Program-made: the position numbers and the translations under genes
DNA from: Allorhizobium pseudoryzae
Lineage (GTDB): Bacteria; Pseudomonadota; Alphaproteobacteria; Rhizobiales; Rhizobiaceae
Direction: 5' to 3'
Length of the DNA: 64,000 bases
Assembly: GCF_011046245.1 (NCBI RefSeq)
Contig: NZ_CP049244.1
Location: forward strand, 1,208,888-1,272,887
The notes under the pieces: model-generated
What the model saw: only the letters and a program-made list of their open reading frames with translations
Database searches by the model: none
What the model was told of the DNA's origin: nothing
In this document: positions 62,550-64,000 of the stretch, piece after piece
Layout of the letters: every line of letters begins with the position of its first letter
Numbering within the stretch: the first letter of the stretch is position 1

Positions 62550-63748
62550 CAGAGCCCCAATCCAAAACGGGCATGGGTGAGCGCGCGTTCGATGCCACGC
62601 AGTTCCGCAAGACCCTTCAGGCGGCCGATCGCCGGATAACCGGGCTGGGCGCCGCGCGACAGGTCGTCGAGGATTTCCTGGCCGTGGTCTGGGCGCATCG
62701 GGATTTGATGATCCTCGCGGCCTTCCGCCCGGCGTCTGGCTTCTTCCGACACCAGTGCGGCGATGATCGCAACCATGTCGGTCGTGCCCTCCAGGTGTTC
62801 ATCCTCGAAGAAGGAGCAGGGCACCGTATTGGTGTCACGGGTCACGTTGCGCAGGTGGACGAAATGGATGCGGTCGGCAAACCGGGTTGCAATGAAGGGC
62901 AGGTCGTTGTCGGCGCGGGCGCCGAGCGATCCGGTGCACAAAGTGACTCCATTCGCGCGGGAATCGACCTGACCCAGCATATGGGCGTAGTCGGCTTCGG
63001 TGGAGAGGATGCGCGGCAGGCCGAGCAGCGGCCACGGCGGATCGTCGCCGTGCGCGCAGATATTGATGCCGACCTCTTCGGCGACGGGCGTCACCTCGGA
63101 GAGGAAATCGATGAGGTTCTGCTGCAGCCGGGCGCGGTCGATGCCCTGGTAGGTGCGCAGCTTCTCCAGCAGTTGGTCGAGCGTATAGCCATCCGCAGAG
63201 CCCGGAAGGCCGGCGCCGATGTTCTTGCCCAGCGCGGCAATCTTAGAGTCGCTGATCGTGGAAAAACGCCTGGCCGCTTCCTCTCGCAAGGCTTCCGGAT
63301 AATCCGCCGCCGCATTCGAGCGCTTCAGGATGTGCAGGTCGAAGGCGACGAACTCGACGAGATCGAAACGCATGGCCTTGGCGCCATGGCGGGTCTCCCA
63401 GCGCAGGTCGGTCCGGGTCCAGTCGAGCACGGGCATGAAATTGTAGCAGACGGTGCGGATGCCGGAGGCAGACAGGCGCCGCAGCGTCTCCTGCCAGTTG
63501 GCGACGTGCCGCCGCCAGTCGCCCGTCTGGGTCTTGATGTCCTCGGAAACGGGCACGCTTTCCACCACGTCCCAGACAAGGCCGCCGGTCTTGATTTCGG
63601 CATGGCGCTTCGCAATCTCCTCCTCCGGCCAGACCTCACCGGTTGCGATGTGATGCAGTGCGCTGACAATGCCTTCAGCGCCCGCCTGGGCGGCATCGCG
63701 CACGCTCACCTTGTCGATCGGCCCGAACCAGCGCCAGGTATGTCTCAT
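62549..63748 (-). CDS. uxuA: Mannonate dehydratase
   Basis: 399 aa TIM-barrel enzyme. N-terminal MRHTWRWFGPIDKVSVRDAA is the UxuA signature. Metal and active-site regions are visible in NICAHGDDPPWPLLGLPRI, TLCTGSLGARADND and IHFVHLRN, and in the C-terminal IPMRPDHGQEILDD. It dehydrates D-mannonate to 2-keto-3-deoxygluconate, which enters the Entner-Doudoroff pathway after phosphorylation. This gives a sink for glucuronate released by glycan-degrading enzymes such as those at 8.7-26.8 kb. The start overlaps nothing upstream; the idonate-dehydrogenase-like gene ends 22 bp before it. Confidence 0.95.
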   Translation of the reverse strand: MRHTWRWFGPIDKVSVRDAAQAGAEGIVSALHHIATGEVWPEEEIAKRHAEIKTGGLVWDVVESVPVSEDIKTQTGDWRRHVANWQETLRRLSASGIRTVCYNFMPVLDWTRTDLRWETRHGAKAMRFDLVEFVAFDLHILKRSNAAADYPEALREEAARRFSTISDSKIAALGKNIGAGLPGSADGYTLDQLLEKLRTYQGIDRARLQQNLIDFLSEVTPVAEEVGINICAHGDDPPWPLLGLPRILSTEADYAHMLGQVDSRANGVTLCTGSLGARADNDLPFIATRFADRIHFVHLRNVTRDTNTVPCSFFEDEHLEGTTDMVAIIAALVSEEARRRAEGREDHQIPMRPDHGQEILDDLSRGAQPGYPAIGRLKGLAELRGIERALTHARFGLGL

Positions 63749-63770
63749 GGGGTATCCTCGGAAAAATGGC

Positions 63771-64000
63771 TTACGACTGGAACGTCAGTTGCACCTTGCA
63801 GGCGGCCGTGCGGTCGCCGGCCTGCTCGAAGGCATCCACCGCGCGCTCGAGCGGAAAGGTGTGGGAAATGATCGGGCGGACATCAATGCCGCGGGTCGAG
63901 ATGAGGTGGACGGCCTTTGCAAACTCGTCATGAAAACGCTGCGAACCGCGCCATACGATTTCCTTGGCGACCAGGGCATTGAGCGCAATCGTCATGTCGC
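63771..64000 (-). CDS. Zinc-type alcohol dehydrogenase, L-idonate 5-dehydrogenase-like (C-terminal part)
   Basis: Only the last 75 or so codons are in the window; the gene continues beyond 64000. The visible part includes ALVAKEIVWRGSQRFHDEFA, a segment typical of L-idonate 5-dehydrogenases of the medium-chain alcohol dehydrogenase family, and ends FEQAGDRTAACKVQLTF. An ATG at 63995 is internal and not the real start. It lies upstream of uxuA-uxuB on the same strand, so it is probably part of one sugar-acid operon. The zinc and catalytic residues lie outside the window. Confidence 0.75.
   Translation of the reverse strand, partial: DMTIALNALVAKEIVWRGSQRFHDEFAKAVHLISTRGIDVRPIISHTFPLERAVDAFEQAGDRTAACKVQLTFQS

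Noticed and set aside
60948..62639. 563-codon plus-strand open frame over the che-uxuB gap and uxuB
   Set aside because: It is antisense to uxuB, whose product has the mannitol-dehydrogenase K-N-H block; the plus-strand translation has no recognisable domain.
1..64000. CRISPR arrays, tRNA or rRNA genes, insertion sequences, prophage genes
   Set aside because: No regularly spaced repeats, cloverleaf-like sequences, transposase or integrase motifs were seen on reading through the window.

Overview
The window reads as a high-GC alphaproteobacterial chromosome or chromid segment, most likely from the Rhizobiaceae (Rhizobium/Agrobacterium-like). This rests on the gene families present: rhizobial-style XRE regulator, dadX-dadA with divergent Lrp, pntAB, vanAB, a CheA operon, a TfuA protein and many sugar/oligopeptide-type ABC transporters. 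No rRNA, tRNA, CRISPR array, insertion sequence or phage gene was found. Species cannot be fixed from the sequence alone. All family calls come from reading motifs, not from a database search.

Layout. (1) 1-6947: the 3' end of an ABC importer (binding protein, two permeases) running into three glycosyltransferases. (2) 7075-8523: a PAS-PAS-GGDEF diguanylate cyclase. (3) 8555-26813: a large glycan-utilisation locus with two tandem operons, GH28-GH38-PHP-LacI and binding protein-two permeases-two ATPases-HAD-unknown-GH105. None of its enzymes has a signal peptide, so oligosaccharides are probably imported and cut in the cytoplasm. AT-rich 14-bp palindromes lie upstream of, and inside, the first gene of both operons and are probably the LacI operators. 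(4) 26829-29831: D-alanine catabolism (dadX-dadA, divergent Lrp). (5) 29852-33859: an AraC regulator and two tandem vanillin-type aldehyde dehydrogenases. (6) 34089-37110: pntAB. (7) 37159-38351: a potassium-channel-like protein with a zinc ribbon, and a small orphan gene. (8) 38468-43088: a compact minus-strand cluster XRE-SARP/TPR regulator-two paralogous ~70-aa peptides-YcaO-TfuA. This is the strongest candidate for an undescribed system: a RiPP (ribosomally made, modified peptide) locus with two precursor-like peptides and no visible exporter or peptidase. (9) 43340-46239: vanA-gntR-vanB vanillate demethylation. (10) 46448-52911: RND efflux pump, adaptor, a hydrolase-fold protein lacking its catalytic residues, and a divergent LysR. 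(11) 52967-60767: chemotaxis operon STAS-CheY-CheA-CheW-MCP-MCP-CheW. (12) 61146-64000: uxuB-uxuA and the end of an idonate-dehydrogenase-like gene for hexuronate catabolism.

Taken together the content suits a plant- or soil-associated bacterium. It imports and degrades uronate-rich plant glycans, feeds uronates through UxuAB, degrades lignin-derived vanillin and vanillate through the aldehyde dehydrogenases and VanAB, and senses its surroundings by chemotaxis and c-di-GMP.
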